Source: Pseudomonadota bacterium (GTDB taxonomy: Bacteria; Pseudomonadota; Gammaproteobacteria; Eutrophobiales; Eutrophobiaceae). From it: a stretch of DNA of 36,737 nucleotides. Under the pieces are notes generated by a model. It ran no database searches, had not been told where the DNA came from, and saw only the letters and a list, made by a program, of their open reading frames with translations. The position numbers were made by a program, and so were the translations under genes. This document shows positions 27,681 to 36,346 of this stretch, one piece after another. How positions within the stretch are numbered: the first letter of the stretch is position 1; each line of letters starts with the position of its first letter. The stretch is from NCBI GenBank assembly GCA_022574295.1, contig JACZSJ010000010.1, forward strand, positions 1 through 36,737. The letters run 5' to 3'.

Positions 27681-28091
27681 ATGAAGAATATGAGAAACAA
27701 GCAGCGTGGGATTGGGGCCCTTGGTTGGGTTAGTATTTTGGGCGTTCTTGCTTTTTTTGTCCTTTTCGGGCTTAGAATATTTCCGTTATACACCGAGAAA
27801 TTGACGGTCATTAATGCGATGGAAAGTGTGGCAAGTAAACCAGGTGCTGAAAAATTGTCCAAAGCCGAGGTACGTAAATATTATCGAATAAATTTTGAAC
27901 TCTCCTCGAATTCGGGTCGTTTTAGTAAAGCCACGGAGCTTAAAAAATTAGTCAACGTCGTTACAGACAGAAAGACGAAAAAAAGATATATACATGTTGC
28001 CTATGAAGCCAAAAATGTGTTTGTTAAGGATCTAAAATTTTTGCTTGAATTTGATCGCCAAATTGAGTTGGGTGGATCAGGTGGTAAATGA
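27681..28091 (+). CDS. DUF4845 family membrane protein
   Basis: A small protein of about 136 residues with one N-terminal membrane segment (RGIGALGWVSILGVLAFFVLFGLRIFPLY) followed by a soluble domain with VINAMESVASKPG. This is the DUF4845 family, regularly found between lepB and rnc in gamma- and betaproteobacteria, with no known function. I prefer ATG 27681 because AGGGG lies seven bases upstream; GTG 27678 is possible. Its stop overlaps the rnc start (ATGA), suggesting coupling to RNase III. The N-terminus resembles a prepilin-like segment, but I see no clear prepilin cleavage motif. Confidence 0.85.
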   Translation: MKNMRNKQRGIGALGWVSILGVLAFFVLFGLRIFPLYTEKLTVINAMESVASKPGAEKLSKAEVRKYYRINFELSSNSGRFSKATELKKLVNVVTDRKTKKRYIHVAYEAKNVFVKDLKFLLEFDRQIELGGSGGK

Positions 28092-28780
28092 GTGAATTGC
28101 TATCTAATTTAGAAAAAGCAATTGATTATAAATTCAGGGATGAGGCCCTCTTAGAAGCTGCATTGACGCATCGCAGTATTGGCCAGGGCAACAATGAACG
28201 ACTTGAATATCTTGGCGATGCTGCGCTTGGCTTTATCATTGCCGATGAAATATTTCGGAAATATCCTCAGGCCACAGAAGGTGAACTCACACGTCTGAGG
28301 GCTTTGTTAGTCAAGGGTGAAACCCTGGCTATGCTAGGTCGAGAATTAAATCTTGGTGATTATATAAAACTGGGGCCTGGCGAAAGGAAAAGTGGTGGCT
28401 GGCGTCGTGATTCAATTCTTGCTAATACACTTGAAGCAATCATTGGAGCGGTTTACCTTGATGCCGATGTTGAAGCCTGTCGAAAGTGTGTCAATTCTCT
28501 TTATCAACAATTACTGTCCGAAGTTTCTCCTGACACGTTAAAAAAAGATCCCAAAACTACACTCCAGGAATTATTACAATCACGCAAGCAGGAATTACCC
28601 GTATATCACGTGATATCAGAAAGTGGTGGAGCACATGAACGGCTTTTTAAAATTGAATGTGTGATAAAAAAACAGGATATTTCGGTGCAGGCTGAAGGCC
28701 GTAGCAAACGTGTCGCTGAGCAATCTGCGGCGGAAAAAGCTCTGTTCGTACTGGAAAAGCAATTTAAGGAACTTAAATAA
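28088..28780 (+). CDS. rnc: Ribonuclease III
   Basis: Cuts double-stranded RNA in rRNA precursors and some mRNAs. The 230-residue product has the signature NERLEYLGDAALGFIIADEIF with catalytic acidic residues, the second acidic site in TLEAIIGAVYLD, and a C-terminal double-stranded RNA-binding domain (DPKTTLQELLQS ... AEGRSKRVAEQSAAEKAL). It sits between the DUF4845 gene and era, the standard order. The era start is very near its stop. Confidence 0.97.
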   Translation: MSELLSNLEKAIDYKFRDEALLEAALTHRSIGQGNNERLEYLGDAALGFIIADEIFRKYPQATEGELTRLRALLVKGETLAMLGRELNLGDYIKLGPGERKSGGWRRDSILANTLEAIIGAVYLDADVEACRKCVNSLYQQLLSEVSPDTLKKDPKTTLQELLQSRKQELPVYHVISESGGAHERLFKIECVIKKQDISVQAEGRSKRVAEQSAAEKALFVLEKQFKELK

Positions 28781-28783
28781 GCC

Positions 28784-29695
28784 TTGCCTGAAAACAATTC
28801 CAAAAATGATCGAACATATTGTGGCTATGTCACGATCATTGGTCGACCAAATGTTGGCAAGTCAACATTATTGAATAATCTAATTGGTCAAAAAATAAGT
28901 ATCACCTCAAGAAAACCCCAAACAACCAGATGGCATACCATTGGTGTAAATACAGACGAAAAATATCAAATCATTTATATCGATACTCCAGGAGTGCAGG
29001 ATTCACCAGTAAATGCAATCAACAGACACATGAACAAAGAAGCAATCAATGCAATTGCCGGAATCGATCTGTTGATTTATATGGTTGAAGCACTGAAATG
29101 GACTGCGCCTGATGAGCATGTGCTGAAGCTGATTCAGAATCAGGCCGTTCCGATCATTTTGGTGGTCAATAAAATTGACAAGGTCAAGGATAAGGAACCA
29201 ATTCTGCCTTACTTAAAAGAATTATCAGAAAAAATGAATTTCAAAGAGATTATTCCACTATGTGCATTGTCCAGAAATAGCTTAAGACCATTAGAGCAAT
29301 GCATAAAGGATTTGTTGCCCGAAGGCCCATTTCAATATCCGCATGATCAGGTGACGGATAAATCCCAACGTTTCTTTGCGGCAGAATTTATCCGGGAAAA
29401 ATTAATAAAAAGATTGGGCGATGAACTCCCCTACAGTCTGACTGTTACTATTGATTCTTTTGTCGAGAAAGAAAAAATAACTCATATTGATGCAATTATC
29501 TGGGTTGCAACTCGGGGACAAAAAGCAATTGTGATCGGACAGCAAGGTGAAGGATTAAAAGCTGTCGGTTCGCAGGCGCGCCGGGACATGGAGCGCATGT
29601 TCGATTGTAAGGTGTTTCTAAGGACATGGGTCAAGGTCAAGGATAAATGGATGGATAATGAGCTTGCAATGAAACAATTAGGTTTCGATTCATGA
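28784..29695 (+). CDS. era: GTPase Era
   Basis: A GTPase that binds 16S rRNA near its 3' end and helps 30S maturation. The 303-residue product has G1 GRPNVGKST, G2 TTRW, G3 DTPG, G4 NKID and a C-terminal KH domain with GQQGEGLKAVGSQARRDMERMF. The start must be TTG at 28784, because no ATG or GTG precedes the YCGYVTIIGRPNVGKS start of the G domain, and TTG gives the expected short leader. Four bases separate it from rnc. Confidence 0.95.
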   Translation: MPENNSKNDRTYCGYVTIIGRPNVGKSTLLNNLIGQKISITSRKPQTTRWHTIGVNTDEKYQIIYIDTPGVQDSPVNAINRHMNKEAINAIAGIDLLIYMVEALKWTAPDEHVLKLIQNQAVPIILVVNKIDKVKDKEPILPYLKELSEKMNFKEIIPLCALSRNSLRPLEQCIKDLLPEGPFQYPHDQVTDKSQRFFAAEFIREKLIKRLGDELPYSLTVTIDSFVEKEKITHIDAIIWVATRGQKAIVIGQQGEGLKAVGSQARRDMERMFDCKVFLRTWVKVKDKWMDNELAMKQLGFDS

Positions 29696-29705
29696 ACCTG
29701 TTTTC

Positions 29706-30422
29706 ATGAAGGTGGAACTAACACCCTGTTTTATCCTTCATTCCCGGCCTTACCTTGAGTCTAGTTTGATACTCGATATATTTTCGAGAGAGCATGGCAG
29801 GCTGCACTTGATTGCAAAGGGTGCCAAACGGGAGAAATCCAGGTTTTCAGGGCTCTTGCAACCCTACCAGCGATTACTGATGGCATGGCGCGGTAAAAAT
29901 GAACTGATGACGCTAACAGATGTTGAAGCTGACATCGAAGCATATGAGTTGCAGGATGCGAGATTAATCGCCGGGTTTTACGTGAATGAATTATTGCTGA
30001 GACTCTTGCATCAGCATGAATCACATTCGGAACTGTTTGATTTGTATGGGAAAGCAATATTCGATCTCTCAGAATTAGAAAACGTCGATACGATTTTGAG
30101 GATCTTTGAGAAAGGTTTATTGCAATCACTTGGTTATGGCCTGGTGTTGGATCATGAGATTCATGATGAGCAAGCAATAGCAGCAAATAAAAATTATTAT
30201 TATCTTATTGATGCCGGACCAGTGAAGGAAGTTCCAGCAACTGGAGACTATGTCGAGATTTCAGGAAATAGCTTACTCGCATTGGCAAAAGGGATCCTTG
30301 AAAATAGACAGGAGCTTGAGGAAACAAAGCGTTTGATGCGTTTTATATTACAGCATCATCTTGGTAGTAAACCATTATCCAGCAGGGTCTTATATAAAGC
30401 CTATGTGGATAATATGGGTTAG
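29706..30422 (+). CDS. recO: DNA repair protein RecO
   Basis: Works with RecR to load RecA on gapped DNA. The 238-residue product has the N-terminal OB fold (FILHSRPYLESSLILDIFSREHG, LIAKGAKREKSRFSGLLQPYQRL) and the helical C-terminal domain (YVNELLLRLLHQHESHSELFDLY). It lacks the four-cysteine zinc finger of some RecO proteins, as is common in gammaproteobacteria. The position after era and before pdxJ is conserved. Confidence 0.93.
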   Translation: MKVELTPCFILHSRPYLESSLILDIFSREHGRLHLIAKGAKREKSRFSGLLQPYQRLLMAWRGKNELMTLTDVEADIEAYELQDARLIAGFYVNELLLRLLHQHESHSELFDLYGKAIFDLSELENVDTILRIFEKGLLQSLGYGLVLDHEIHDEQAIAANKNYYYLIDAGPVKEVPATGDYVEISGNSLLALAKGILENRQELEETKRLMRFILQHHLGSKPLSSRVLYKAYVDNMG

Positions 30423-30449
30423 GTCGAAACCACAGGCGTAAGTCACAAA

Positions 30450-30475
30450 CCTGCACTTCCAGGTAGTTTGGATAT
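30450..30475 (+). repeat. Solo right end of the type 1 element, upstream of pdxJ
   Basis: The 26 bases match the right terminal repeat at 5792-5817 at 24 of 26 positions. No left end is visible nearby. It directly precedes the candidate pdxJ -10 box. Confidence 0.75.
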
Positions 30476-30483
30476 AAATACGG

Positions 30484-30489
30484 TAGAAT
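30484..30489 (+). promoter_or_regulatory. Candidate -10 box for pdxJ
   Basis: TAGAAT followed by GCGCC, 48 bases before pdxJ. The -35 region would fall inside the repeat end just upstream; no good -35 hexamer is seen at 16-18 bases. Confidence 0.4.
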
Positions 30490-30536
30490 GCGCCGTTTTC
30501 ATCACCAGATAGTCAGGGAAAAAGCACGAGGGAAGC

Positions 30537-31259
30537 ATGTTATTAGGTGTAAACATTGATCATATTGCTACGTTGAGACAAGCACGATTAACGCGCTATC
30601 CCGATCCTGTGCAAGCTGCATTCCTGGCAGAACAGGCGGGTGCGGATTCAATTACCGTTCATTTGCGAGAGGATCGAAGGCATATCCAGGAAAGGGATAT
30701 CGACCTGCTTCGACAATCGATGTTGACCCCGATGAATCTGGAAATGGCTGTCACAGAAAACATGCTGGAGTTTGCTGAAAAAGTAAACCCTGAATTTTGT
30801 TGTCTGGTACCAGAAAGCAGGGAAGAACTGACAACCGAGGGTGGACTGGATGTGGCCGGGCAAATAAGCCGCGTGAGTGAAACATGTGCAAGATTAAAAA
30901 AAGCAGGTATCCGCGTGTCTTTATTTATAGATGCAGACGACAGGCAAATTACTGCAGCCCAGGAAACAGGTGCAGAAGTAGTCGAATTACATACAGGGCA
31001 TTATGCTGATGCTGCTTTTGGTAGAGAAACTGAAATCGAGTTGAAAAAAATTGTCGCTGGTGTAGAACAGGCAAAATCACTGGGACTGAAAGTGAATGCA
31101 GGGCATGGCCTGAATTACCAAAATGTGAGGCATATCGCCCAAATTCCAGATATTGAGGAACTGAATATCGGTCATGGCATTATCGCCAGGGCAGTATTTA
31201 CTGGATTGGAAGAGGCTGTCCGGGAAATAAAAAGAATCATGCAAGAAGAAGGTGTGTAG
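30537..31259 (+). CDS. pdxJ: Pyridoxine 5'-phosphate synthase
   Basis: Condenses 1-deoxyxylulose 5-phosphate with 3-amino-2-oxopropyl phosphate to make pyridoxine 5'-phosphate (DXP-dependent vitamin B6 route). The 240-residue TIM barrel opens with [23 protein letters not shown] and has [13 protein letters not shown], the [11 protein letters not shown] loop, and C-terminal [11 protein letters not shown] and [14 protein letters not shown], which line the active site. The gene follows recO and precedes prfC. Unlike many genomes, acpS does not follow. Confidence 0.97.
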   Translation: MLLGVNIDHIATLRQARLTRYPDPVQAAFLAEQAGADSITVHLREDRRHIQERDIDLLRQSMLTPMNLEMAVTENMLEFAEKVNPEFCCLVPESREELTTEGGLDVAGQISRVSETCARLKKAGIRVSLFIDADDRQITAAQETGAEVVELHTGHYADAAFGRETEIELKKIVAGVEQAKSLGLKVNAGHGLNYQNVRHIAQIPDIEELNIGHGIIARAVFTGLEEAVREIKRIMQEEGV

Positions 31260-31267
31260 CTTTCCCT

Positions 31268-32851
31268 ATGAGTGATTTGAGTTCAGAGATATCCAGACGC
31301 CGCACTTTTGCCATTATTTCCCATCCGGATGCAGGCAAGACAACTGTCACCGAGCAAATACTATTATCCGGTGGGGCGATACAAATAGCAGGAACAGTGA
31401 AGGCGAGGAAATCCTCCAGATACGCGACCTCAGACTGGATGGAAATGGAAAAAGAAAGAGGTATCTCTATTACCAGTTCTGTGATGCAATTTGAATACAA
31501 GGACAAAATAATCAATCTGCTTGATACCCCAGGTCATGCTGATTTCTCTGAAGATACCTACAGGACATTAACGGCTGTCGATTCTGCGTTGATGGTTATC
31601 GATGTCAGTAAAGGCGTAGAAGAACGTACACTTAAATTGATGGAAGTATGTCGTCTGCGAAATACTCCCATCATCACCTTCATCAATAAACTCGATAGAG
31701 AAGGCAAGGAACCTATTGCATTACTGGACGAAATAGAAAGTGAGCTGAATATCAGGTGTGCACCCGTGACCTGGCCAATTGGTATGGGTAGTCGTTTAAA
31801 AGGGATCTATCATCTCGACAGCGACAAAATCCGTGTTTATAACAAAACAGATAAAGAGGAACATGGAAAAATCATCGAAGGTTTAAATTCGGCAGAGGGC
31901 AAAGCATTGTTTGCCGGAGGTTTTGATGAATTCCATGAGGAAATTGAATTAGTTCGTGGAGCATGTGAAGAATTTAATCTAGCGGATTTTCTGCAAGGCA
32001 AGCAAACCCCTGTTTTTTTCGGTTCAGCCCTGAATAATTTTGGTATCGTTGAATTTCTCGATTGTCTATGTCGTTGTTCACCAGCGCCTCAATCAAGGAC
32101 AGCAGTTCAGCGAGAGGTGAAATCTGACGAGCAACAGTTCAGCGGTTTCATCTTCAAGATTCAGGCAAATATGGATCCTGCACATAGAGATAGAATTGCA
32201 TTTTTGAGGATATGTTCAGGTCAATATCAAAAAGGCATGAAGATGAGGCATGTCAGAATAGAGCGCGACATACAGGTGTCGAATGCCCTGACCTTTATGG
32301 CGGGTAGTCGCAGTCAGGCCGAAGTTGCATGGGCGGGTGATATTATTGGTTTACATAACCATGGCACAATTCAAATTGGTGATACCTTTACCCAGGGTGA
32401 GCCGCTATCATTTAAAGGCATCCCATTTTTTGCGCCTGAATTATTTCGCAGAGTTCAGCTCAAGGATCCACTTAAATCGAAAGCTTTGCTGAAAGGATTA
32501 ATCCAACTGGGTGAAGAAGGGGCAACACAGGTATTCAGACCTCTGGATAATAATGACCTGATCGTTGGCGCCATAGGCGTACTGCAATTTGACGTGGTCG
32601 AAGCGCGATTGAAACAGGAATATGGTGTCGAATGTGTTTATGACAATGTACCAGTAGCGACGGCCAGATGGATATCCTGTCCTGATGAAAAGATCATGCA
32701 GAAATTCAAAACCAAAACATCATCCAATCTAGCGATGGATGGAGGCGATCGCTTAACCTACCTGGCCCCATCATTGGTAAATCTCAACCTTGCGATCGAA
32801 AAGTGGCCGGAAATAACTTTCAGGGCCACTATCGAGCATGCTGCTACCTAG
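31268..32851 (+). CDS. prfC: Peptide chain release factor 3
   Basis: A GTPase that recycles RF1/RF2 after termination. The 527-residue product has G1 HPDAGKTT, the effector region [10 protein letters not shown]3 [11 protein letters not shown] and G4 NKLDREGK, followed by EF-G-like domains II and III and the RF3-specific C-terminus ([23 protein letters not shown]). Length is typical (about 527-529). It follows pdxJ by eight bases and is convergent with rne; three bases separate their ends, so no terminator is visible between them. Confidence 0.97.
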   Translation: MSDLSSEISRRRTFAIISHPDAGKTTVTEQILLSGGAIQIAGTVKARKSSRYATSDWMEMEKERGISITSSVMQFEYKDKIINLLDTPGHADFSEDTYRTLTAVDSALMVIDVSKGVEERTLKLMEVCRLRNTPIITFINKLDREGKEPIALLDEIESELNIRCAPVTWPIGMGSRLKGIYHLDSDKIRVYNKTDKEEHGKIIEGLNSAEGKALFAGGFDEFHEEIELVRGACEEFNLADFLQGKQTPVFFGSALNNFGIVEFLDCLCRCSPAPQSRTAVQREVKSDEQQFSGFIFKIQANMDPAHRDRIAFLRICSGQYQKGMKMRHVRIERDIQVSNALTFMAGSRSQAEVAWAGDIIGLHNHGTIQIGDTFTQGEPLSFKGIPFFAPELFRRVQLKDPLKSKALLKGLIQLGEEGATQVFRPLDNNDLIVGAIGVLQFDVVEARLKQEYGVECVYDNVPVATARWISCPDEKIMQKFKTKTSSNLAMDGGDRLTYLAPSLVNLNLAIEKWPEITFRATIEHAAT

Positions 32852-32854
32852 TCT

Positions 32855-35791
32855 CTAATTCTTGCTATCCTCTGTTTCAGACTGCATTGCCTGGCGAACC
32901 TGGGTACTTGTCTTAGTGGTATTGTTGTCCGGGATATTGCCATCATTTGAATCTGCCTCACTCCCTTCAGAAGCGCCGATTTCAAGAAATGTTCTCTCAT
33001 CATCTGTCGCATCGATGCTCAGGTTAATGTGGGTCTTGCCAGCTTCTTCCTGTTTCGATGAGTTGGTATTAGTATTCTCTGTCTTAGGCAAGTTTTGCAC
33101 ATTATCTGGATGTGGTGCGATAATTTGTGTTTTCACTTCTACTTGTCCGGGCATCTGATCTTGATTCCCCGAACCTGCAGTGGATTGCACACCAGCAACA
33201 CTTGTGCTGTCATCAGCTAATGACGATTGCGAATTATTTTCATCGTCACTTGTTGCTGATGATTTCTCTAAGACTCTATCAGGATGTGGCATGACCTCAA
33301 TTATTTTTACATCAGTCTTAGAAACCGGTGATGATTCTTTCACACCCTGTTCACTGATGTCTTCAGAGGGTGTCTGTGTAGTGACAGGACTATGTGTAGC
33401 AATGGGACTGTCATTAGTTTGCTGATCAATCAGTGTTGGCTTATCCTGAGAACCAGTATTTATTTTATCAGGCTCCTTTTTGGAGGCTTCTAAAACCCGA
33501 TCAGGGTGTGGTGCAACAATCTGAATATCTGCTACTGCATCTGCCTGATTATTTTGTGGCAATTGTTTATCAGCTACCTGGCTATCCTGTTGGGATGTGG
33601 TCTCTGCTGGTGACGTCGACTCTTTTTCCTGAAACGATTCAGGTTGGGGTAATTCAGCCTGATGTACATCAGGTTCTGAAGTCGCTTGCTTGGGCGACTC
33701 TATACCCTGTGTTTGGTCTCGATCTGTATTGCGAGAACGTCTGCGTCCACCTCTTCTCCCACGGCGGGATGATCCGGTATTACTCCTTGTATCAGGACTT
33801 TTAGCATCGCTTGAACTAGCGTTTGATGTAGTCTCTAATTTTATATTTTGATCCGCGTCAGTATTTGTATTCGTTTTTGTTCCCTGTTCATCCTTTCTAT
33901 CGGGATTGTTTTTTTTATTGGCATTACGCTGCCGGTTTCCCGGTCGATTTCCCGGTCGATTTCCTTGTCGGTTTCCTTGTCGGTTTTCTGAGCGAACGTT
34001 TCTGTTTGTTCTATTTTGATTACCACCACGGTTACGGCCTGAACGAATATTATTTCTCTTCCTGTGTCTGGTTTTTTCTGTTCCCTTGTTGTCTTCTTTA
34101 GCGGAGCCAAATAATCGTTTAATTAATCTTGAAATAAATCCGGCGCTCTCAGCAGATTTTCTTTTAACCACAACAGGTTTTTCAGGAATAATTTGTTTAA
34201 CGGCAGGTTGCTCAACGACTGTCTTATGGGTGCGCAAGTCCAGGCCCTTTACATCATTTTCTATCTCGGTAACAAGCTTATAACTTGCTTGTTGGTGTTG
34301 TGTATTACTCGCCTCAGATAAACGAACTCTTTGTACCTGATATTGTGGAGTTTCCATGGAAGGCGATGGAATAATAACGATTTCAACATCGAGCCTTTGT
34401 TGTAATTCATTGATTGGCTCACGTTTTTCATTCAGGAGGAAGGTTGCGGCAGACACGGGTAAATTAACAATCACCTTGGCTGTAGAGTCTTTCATGGCTT
34501 CTTCTTCAATAATTCTCAGAACAGCCAATGAAATTGATTCAATGTCCCGGATAGTTCCTTGACCATCACAACGTGGACAGGGTAAATGACGGGATTCTCC
34601 CAATGAAGGACGTAACCTTTGTCGTGACATCTCTAACAAACCAAAGCGGGATATTTTTCCTACCTGAACTCTTGCCCGGTCAACACGCAGACATCCCTTA
34701 ATACGATTTTCCACTTCACGTTGGTTTTTGCTGACCATCATATCGATAAAGTCAATCACAATAAGCCCGCCCAAATCACGTAACCTTAATTGTCTGGCTA
34801 TTTCTTCGGCGGCCTCCATGTTTGTGTTGAGTGCAGTTTCCTCAATATCACTGCCCTTGGTTGCACGGGCTGAATTGATATCAATACTGACGAGGGCTTC
34901 GGTATGGTCAATGATCAATGAGCCACCAGAAGGTAGACGGACTTCCCTTGAGAAGGCCGTTTCAATCTGGCTTTCTATCTGATATCTTGTAAAAAGAGGA
35001 TCATTCTCTTCGTATAATTTAAGCTTATGGAGATTATGCGGCATGACCTGTTGCATAAATTCACGGCTTCGCTGATAAACTTCCTTGTCATCTACCCAGA
35101 TTTCTGCGATATCTGTACGCAGATAGTCTCGAATCGCCCGGATAATCACCTCGCTTTCCTGATAGATGAGAAAAGGAGCCGGGCGTTCGCCGGCCGCTTT
35201 TTCAATGGCCTGCCATAAGGTAGTGAGATAATCAGCATCCCATTGCAATTCTTCTTTAACTTTGCCAATTCCAGCGGTTCTGAGAATGAGTGCTGTATTT
35301 TGTGGGATATCAAGTTGACCCATGACTTCACGTGCCTCAGCACGATCAGCACCTTCAATCTGACGTGAGATGCCACCAGATTTGGGGTTATCAGGCATCA
35401 ACACCAGATATCGGCCTGCCAGGCTGACCATTGTGGTCAGGGCTGCACCTTTATTCCCGCGTTCTTCCTTTTCAATCTGGACGATGAATTCCTGACCTTC
35501 TTCGATCGCATCTTTGATGTTAACGCGACCACGCTGACCGGAATCAGGCTTATTTTTGAACAGACTACGGGAAATTTCCTTGAGTGGTAAAAAACCATGG
35601 CGATTGCCACCGTAATCTATAAAGGCAGCCTCCAGGCTTGGTTCGATGCGAACCACACGACCCTTGTAGATATTTGATTTTTTTTGAGTACGATTTGTGG
35701 ATTCAATATTCAGATCGTATAACTTTTGGCCATCAACAAGCGCCACACGCACCTCTTCAGGCTGAGTTGCGTTAATCAGCATTCTCTTCAT
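32855..35791 (-). CDS. rne: Ribonuclease E
   Basis: The endonuclease at the centre of the RNA degradosome, also needed for rRNA and tRNA processing. I set the start at 35791 (MKRMLINATQ, the family N-terminus) with AAGGA eight bases upstream; the reading frame extends ten codons further. The 978-residue product has the S1 domain (about 35-120), the 5' sensor region, catalytic Asp304 and Asp347, and the zinc link CPRCDGQG (Cys405, Cys408). After about residue 520 the protein is disordered. It carries a basic RNA-binding tract (RSGRNRGG, repeated GNRQ/GNRP and GSSRRGRRGGRRRSR) and three copies of a PHPD-V motif. No classical membrane helix is obvious before the tail. Confidence 0.96.
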   Translation of the reverse strand: MKRMLINATQPEEVRVALVDGQKLYDLNIESTNRTQKKSNIYKGRVVRIEPSLEAAFIDYGGNRHGFLPLKEISRSLFKNKPDSGQRGRVNIKDAIEEGQEFIVQIEKEERGNKGAALTTMVSLAGRYLVLMPDNPKSGGISRQIEGADRAEAREVMGQLDIPQNTALILRTAGIGKVKEELQWDADYLTTLWQAIEKAAGERPAPFLIYQESEVIIRAIRDYLRTDIAEIWVDDKEVYQRSREFMQQVMPHNLHKLKLYEENDPLFTRYQIESQIETAFSREVRLPSGGSLIIDHTEALVSIDINSARATKGSDIEETALNTNMEAAEEIARQLRLRDLGGLIVIDFIDMMVSKNQREVENRIKGCLRVDRARVQVGKISRFGLLEMSRQRLRPSLGESRHLPCPRCDGQGTIRDIESISLAVLRIIEEEAMKDSTAKVIVNLPVSAATFLLNEKREPINELQQRLDVEIVIIPSPSMETPQYQVQRVRLSEASNTQHQQASYKLVTEIENDVKGLDLRTHKTVVEQPAVKQIIPEKPVVVKRKSAESAGFISRLIKRLFGSAKEDNKGTEKTRHRKRNNIRSGRNRGGNQNRTNRNVRSENRQGNRQGNRPGNRPGNRQRNANKKNNPDRKDEQGTKTNTNTDADQNIKLETTSNASSSDAKSPDTRSNTGSSRRGRRGGRRRSRNTDRDQTQGIESPKQATSEPDVHQAELPQPESFQEKESTSPAETTSQQDSQVADKQLPQNNQADAVADIQIVAPHPDRVLEASKKEPDKINTGSQDKPTLIDQQTNDSPIATHSPVTTQTPSEDISEQGVKESSPVSKTDVKIIEVMPHPDRVLEKSSATSDDENNSQSSLADDSTSVAGVQSTAGSGNQDQMPGQVEVKTQIIAPHPDNVQNLPKTENTNTNSSKQEEAGKTHINLSIDATDDERTFLEIGASEGSEADSNDGNIPDNNTTKTSTQVRQAMQSETEDSKN
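33089..33530 (-). repeat. Three PHPD-V motif repeats in the RNase E tail
   Basis: The tail encodes IVAPHPDRVLEASKK, IEVMPHPDRVLEKSS and IIAPHPDNVQNLPK at about 33530-33484, 33314-33271 and 33129-33089. They are spaced by acidic/Ser/Thr/Gln-rich linkers, a layout typical of short linear binding motifs in a disordered scaffold. Confidence 0.75.
33933..33987 (-). repeat. Tandem 12-bp repeat within rne (GNR repeats)
   Basis: Four to five copies of a 12-bp unit (CGGTCGATTTCC and variants TTGTCGGTTTCC on the + strand) encode repeated Q/P-G-N-R in the basic RNA-binding tract of RNase E. The length is a multiple of three, so copy-number change would keep the frame. Confidence 0.8.
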
Positions 35792-36346
35792 TTTTGTATT
35801 CCTTTGTATGCGCTCTACCATTACCGGCGTCAGACAGGTTCTTCATTCTTATGTCTGATGCGACGAACGTTTTACCGGGAAGCTTTTACCAGGTAACGTC
35901 CATCAGGCTATTGGGAGCGCCTGTTATCACTCATTACATCGGGTAGAGTGATATTTAAACCCTTATGTTTATGAGGTTGTTTGCGGTATTCATGCAAATA
36001 TCTCAGATATCGGAAAATTTTCAGACACTGGCAAATTCGCAGGGACTGAAAAATTCTCGAATACTGGCGCAAAACCTCTGCTCTTTGGAATATTCAAGCC
36101 AGAATATTAAAATAATCTAGCCGGTTCATTTTTCGGGCATTTGCTGGCTATGAAGGGATGGGGAGGCAATAAAATTATGACTCAGTTGCCATCAACACCA
36201 CTGTTGCTACCGGCTTCACAACATCAGCTAGTGCGTTTGTCGTTACTAAACACCTCCAAAATATACCTCATGGCGGTTCAAAATATCCGAAAATGTCCGT
36301 ATTCCAGAGACTAATATAACAATGTTGATATACTCCCGCAATTATG
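35792..36346. promoter_or_regulatory. Divergent rne-rluC intergenic region with hairpin-rich rne leader
   Basis: This 555-base gap holds no convincing gene. On the rne side three consecutive stem-loops lie within 165 bases of its start: 35830-35858 (TCAGACA/TGTCTGA), 35867-35899 (ACGTT(TT)ACC/GGTAACGT) and 35925-35953 (TATCACTC/GAGTGATA, eight perfect pairs). A fourth stem is at 36089-36108 (AATATTC/GAATATT). A long structured leader is known in E. coli rne, where RNase E cuts its own mRNA to control its level; a similar role here is inference. Around 35980-36080 the sequence is loosely repetitive (ACTG and AAATTC blocks). I could not place either promoter with confidence; TAATAT at about 36312 may serve rluC. 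Confidence 0.5.

Noticed and set aside
32840-32870. Rho-independent terminator between convergent prfC and rne
   Set aside because: Only three bases separate the genes and no GC-rich stem with a T-run is visible.
33862-34110. Overlapping open frames on both strands within the rne tail
   Set aside because: They are shadows of low-complexity, repeat-rich rne coding sequence with no independent start signals.
35792-35821. Ten-codon N-terminal extension of RNase E
   Set aside because: The family begins at MKRMLINAT and a good ribosome-binding site lies before that ATG (35791).
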